DNA of 64,000 nucleotides, from assembly GCF_001887355.1 (NCBI RefSeq), contig NZ_MPIN01000001.1, positions 1,263,785 to 1,327,784 on the forward strand. Reading direction: 5' to 3'. The notes under the pieces were generated by a model. It did not search any database. It had not been told where the DNA came from and was given only the letters and a program-made list of their open reading frames with translations. Of this stretch, positions 61,208 to 64,000 are shown piece after piece. Positions within the stretch are counted from its first letter, which is position 1. Every line of letters starts with the position of its first letter. The position numbers and the translations under genes are program-made. The DNA comes from Cystobacter ferrugineus. Its GTDB lineage: Bacteria; Myxococcota; Myxococcia; Myxococcales; Myxococcaceae.

Positions 61208-63286
61208 ATGTCCCGCTCCCGTCTGCTCCTCGTCGCGTTCGTCTCTCTGCTCGTGCTGGCCGCCGGAGCCGCCTTCTGGCGCACCTCGGCGTCCGCTCCT
61301 CCGGCGCCCCCGGCGGTGGCCGTCCCGGGCGCTCCACCCGTGGTGGCCCCGGCGTCCGTGAAGCCCGCCGAGGCGATGGCCCAGGCACCCGCCCGGCTGT
61401 CCTCGCCCGCGGCGGGCTATGTGGGCGCGGAGAAGTGTGGCGAGTGCCATGACACCGAGCACGAGGCGTGGAGCAAGGACTGGCATGCACGGGCGCTCTC
61501 GCCGGCCGAGCCCCGCTTCGTGGTCGGCGACTTCGCCAACACCCACTACAAGGGCGAGTCCAGCGAGGCGTGGATGACGCGGCGCGACTCGCATTCCTTC
61601 ATGCGCACGCGCGGGCCCACGGGCGTGCTCGCCGACTACCCGGTGGACTGGGTGATGGGCGGCAAGCACATGCAGGACCCCGTCACCCAGATGCCGGATG
61701 GCCGCTGGCAGGTGTTGCCCATCTACTTCCACGTCACCGGTCACGGCGAGTGGGTGGACTACTCCGAGGCCAAGCAGGGCGCCCTGCCGCCGGACCATCC
61801 CTTCTTCTGGTCCAACTGGCAGCGCAATGCCCAGCACTCGTGTCTGGACTGCCACGTCACGGGGCTCGACACGCGCTACGACCGTGTGAGTCATCGCTGG
61901 AGCACGGGCTTCGCGGATCCAGGCGTGGCCTGCGAGAGCTGCCATGGCCCGGGTGCGCGCCACGTGGAGACGCAGCTCGCCCGGGACATCGTCCAGCCGG
62001 AGAAGCTCCCGCCGGAGAAGGGGCTCGCCTTGTGCGCCCAGTGCCACGGCCCTCACCGCACGCTCTTTCCGTTGCTGGACGCCGCGCACCACTTCAAGCC
62101 GGGCGAGCGCTACGAGGACAGCTACCAGCCCATGGTGTTGCTGCTGGGCGCCAATGAGCGCTCCGGCGACTTCTTCGACGACGGACGGCCGAAGACCTCA
62201 AGCTTCGAGTACCAGGCCCTCATCCAGTCACGCTGCTACCAGAAGGGGGGCGCCACGTGCCTCACCTGCCACGACGCGCCCCACGACGGGCACGTGAATG
62301 AGCTCAAGCAACCCAAGCGCCCCGCGAAGGCGGTGACGGTGGGCTCGGCGACCTGCCAGGGCTGCCACGCGAAGGAGTTCGCCGAGGGCTCCCGGCACAC
62401 CCACCACACCGCCTCGGCCGAGGCGCCGGACTGTGTCTCCTGCCACATGCCGCCCACCATCTCCGGCGTGCTGGACACGTTCGCGGACCACGCCATCGAC
62501 GTGCCGGTGCCGCGCAACACGGTGAAGCACGGCATCCCCAACGCGTGCAATGCGTGCCATGCGCATGAGAAGGCCACGCCCGAGGCGATGGACGAGGCGC
62601 TGGCGAAGTGGTGGCCCCAGGCGAAGGTGCGGCAGGCGCGGCGCATGCGCCTGGCGGATGCCCTGTCGGTGAAGACCGCGGAGGACAGCCGCCCGTTCCT
62701 GGAAGGCGTGCTGGCGGACACGAAGGAGGCACCGACCCTGCGCGGCGTGGCGGCGCAACTGCTCGCCCAGCGCTTCCGCCAGGACGCGGTGCCCGCGCTG
62801 AAGGCGGCGCTCGCCACCGCCCGGGACTCGGGCCTGCGCTCGGACCTCGCCGCGGCGCTGGCCGCCACGGGCTCGCGCGAGGGGCTCGACCTGCTCGCCC
62901 CGCTGCTCGAGGACAAGTCGCTCTGGGTGCGCCAGTCCGCCGCGCTGCCGCTCGCCGGGGCGGGGGATGCGCGCGGACGCGCGACGCTGGAGAAGCTCGC
63001 CCATACTCCCGACTCGGAGGGACTGCCGCTGCCGCACGTGGTGCTCGGCCAGCTCGCGCTGCGCCAGGGCGACGTGGCCAAGGGCACCGCCGAGCTGGAG
63101 CGCTCGCTGGACCTGCAGCCATACAACACTGGTGTGCTGGTGCTCCTGGCCGATGTCTACGCCCGCCAGGGGGACATCCCGCGGGCCCGCGAGCGGTTGG
63201 AGGAGGCCCTGCGGTTCGATCCGCGCAACAAGGGGGCGCGTCAGCGGCTGAGCATGCTGCAAAGGGGGCCGGGTCCGCGCCGCTGA
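61208..63286 (+). CDS. Octaheme cytochrome c with HEAT/TPR tail
   Basis: 692 residues. N-terminal signal/anchor (LLLVAFVSLLVLAAGAAF). Eight CxxCH haem motifs: CGECH, CLDCH, CESCH, CAQCH, CLTCH, CQGCH, CVSCH, CNACH, with the pattern of the cytochrome c554 / octaheme reductase families. After residue about 470, HEAT-like repeats (LADALSVKTAEDSRPFLEGV, VPALKAALATARDSGLRSDL) and then TPR-like sequence (TAELERSLDLQPYNTGVLVL) follow. Electron-carrying or nitrogen-redox role plausible. It lies directly downstream of the lone receiver. Confidence 0.9.
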   Translation: MSRSRLLLVAFVSLLVLAAGAAFWRTSASAPPAPPAVAVPGAPPVVAPASVKPAEAMAQAPARLSSPAAGYVGAEKCGECHDTEHEAWSKDWHARALSPAEPRFVVGDFANTHYKGESSEAWMTRRDSHSFMRTRGPTGVLADYPVDWVMGGKHMQDPVTQMPDGRWQVLPIYFHVTGHGEWVDYSEAKQGALPPDHPFFWSNWQRNAQHSCLDCHVTGLDTRYDRVSHRWSTGFADPGVACESCHGPGARHVETQLARDIVQPEKLPPEKGLALCAQCHGPHRTLFPLLDAAHHFKPGERYEDSYQPMVLLLGANERSGDFFDDGRPKTSSFEYQALIQSRCYQKGGATCLTCHDAPHDGHVNELKQPKRPAKAVTVGSATCQGCHAKEFAEGSRHTHHTASAEAPDCVSCHMPPTISGVLDTFADHAIDVPVPRNTVKHGIPNACNACHAHEKATPEAMDEALAKWWPQAKVRQARRMRLADALSVKTAEDSRPFLEGVLADTKEAPTLRGVAAQLLAQRFRQDAVPALKAALATARDSGLRSDLAAALAATGSREGLDLLAPLLEDKSLWVRQSAALPLAGAGDARGRATLEKLAHTPDSEGLPLPHVVLGQLALRQGDVAKGTAELERSLDLQPYNTGVLVLLADVYARQGDIPRARERLEEALRFDPRNKGARQRLSMLQRGPGPRR

Positions 63287-63305
63287 GCGGGTAGGCTGGT
63301 CCGCC

Positions 63306-64000
63306 GTGAATCGCCTCTCCGCCAGGATGTTCGCCGCCGTGGGCCTGCTCTTCGTCGTCTCCGGAATGAGCGGGCTCGTCTTCGAGGTCATCTGGGTCCG
63401 CTACCTGACGCTGGTGGTGGGCCACACCACCTTCGCGGCGAGCCTGGTGGTGTCCGCCTTCCTCGCGGGGCTCGTGCTGGGCAGTGGGGTGTGGGGCCGG
63501 TGGGCGGACCGGCTGCGGCGCCCGCTGCTCGCCTATGGGTTGTTGGAGGCGGCCACGGGGGTGCTCGCGCTGGGCACCACGCGCGTGCTGGAGACGCTGC
63601 CCGAATGGGTCTCCGCGCTGGGATTGCCGGGGGGAGGGCCCATGGCGGTGCGCGCGGTGCTCGCCTTCCTGCTGGTGCTCCCCCCCACCTTCTTCATGGG
63701 CGGCACGCTTCCCGTCCTCATGCGCTTCGTGGCGCGCGAGCTGGCGGGGCTGGGGCGCTCCTTCGGCGTGTTGTACTCGCTCAACACCCTGGGCGCGGCG
63801 CTCGGCTGTGGGCTCGCGGGCTTCTATCTCATCGGCGCGGTGGGGCTGTGGCGCACGGCGGCGCTCGCCGCGGGGCTCAACCTGCTGGTGGCGCTCGCCG
63901 TGCTCCTGTTGCACCTGCGCCTGCGGCCCGAGCCCCTCACGCCTTCCGCCGCCGAGCCGGTGTCCGGCACGGCCGCCGAGCCGCCGTCCGAGCCCTCCTC
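63306..64000 (+). CDS. Fused MFS-like / spermidine synthase protein (5-prime part)
   Basis: 231 codons from GTG 63306 to the window edge. It carries the same family signature as the gene at 22502-25660: FVVSGMSGLVFEVIWVRYLT at the start, FFMGGTLPVLMRFVARELAG and YSLNTLGAALGCGLAGFYLI. Several TM helices are present. The synthase domain, if any, lies beyond the window. Starting 19 nt after the octaheme cytochrome stop, it is probably co-transcribed with it. Confidence 0.85.
   Translation, partial: MNRLSARMFAAVGLLFVVSGMSGLVFEVIWVRYLTLVVGHTTFAASLVVSAFLAGLVLGSGVWGRWADRLRRPLLAYGLLEAATGVLALGTTRVLETLPEWVSALGLPGGGPMAVRAVLAFLLVLPPTFFMGGTLPVLMRFVARELAGLGRSFGVLYSLNTLGAALGCGLAGFYLIGAVGLWRTAALAAGLNLLVALAVLLLHLRLRPEPLTPSAAEPVSGTAAEPPSEPS

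Overview
The window looks like chromosome from a myxobacterium, most likely a Cystobacterineae relative of Archangium or Cystobacter. This is an inference, because no rRNA or other marker gene is present. Supporting features are very high GC throughout, dense coding on both strands, two giant serine/threonine kinase fusions, many secreted lipoproteins, RCC1-repeat exported proteins, NtrC-type two-component regulators, and a Cys-rich kinase-type C-terminal tail that I associate with myxobacterial Ser/Thr kinases.

Layout. 0-4.5 kb: two tandem RCC1-repeat secreted proteins on the minus strand with duplicated leaders. 4.5-14.4 kb: a FeeM-like N-acyl amino acid synthase, a polytopic membrane protein, a PAS-GAF histidine kinase, an astacin protease with a ricin-type lectin domain, an M20 deacetylase and three envelope proteins. 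14.5-20.6 kb: a 1755-residue kinase/ATPase/GAF/histidine-kinase fusion and an OB-fold-like lipoprotein. 20.7-22.4 kb: a compact RiPP-like operon made of an HExxH peptide hydroxylase homologue, a PqqD-like recognition protein and a 46-residue peptide that I read directly from the sequence. 22.5-34.2 kb: an MFS-spermidine synthase fusion, a FAD monooxygenase/TetR/LysE unit with twin operators, a chemoreceptor, a PhyH oxygenase and a CBS-domain protein. 32.6-39.6 kb: a cytochrome/lipoprotein/DUF1501 export operon and an oxygenase/VOC/Coq4-like operon. These flank a TetR gene and carry near-identical promoter regions. 39.6-52.7 kb: a glycoside hydrolase, a Gln-rich lipoprotein, an SPFH pair, a SulP transporter fused to gamma-carbonic anhydrase, an M20 amidohydrolase and a kinase/cyclase-like/ATPase/TPR giant. 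52.9-57.7 kb: a disturbed region with a kinase-tail-like protein lacking the kinase, an IS66 transposase relic, a visibly lower-GC CapA-family gene, and a frameshifted secreted toxin-like gene. 57.7-64 kb: an NtrC-type two-component pair, a lone receiver protein, an octaheme cytochrome with HEAT/TPR tail, and the start of a second MFS-spermidine synthase fusion.

I saw no tRNA, rRNA, CRISPR array or intact mobile element. Most very long reading frames opposite the listed genes are high-GC shadows. The most promising candidate for an undescribed system is the RiPP-like operon at 20.7-22.4 kb. Second is the TetR-centred pair of operons at 32.6-39.6 kb, whose promoters appear to be duplicated.
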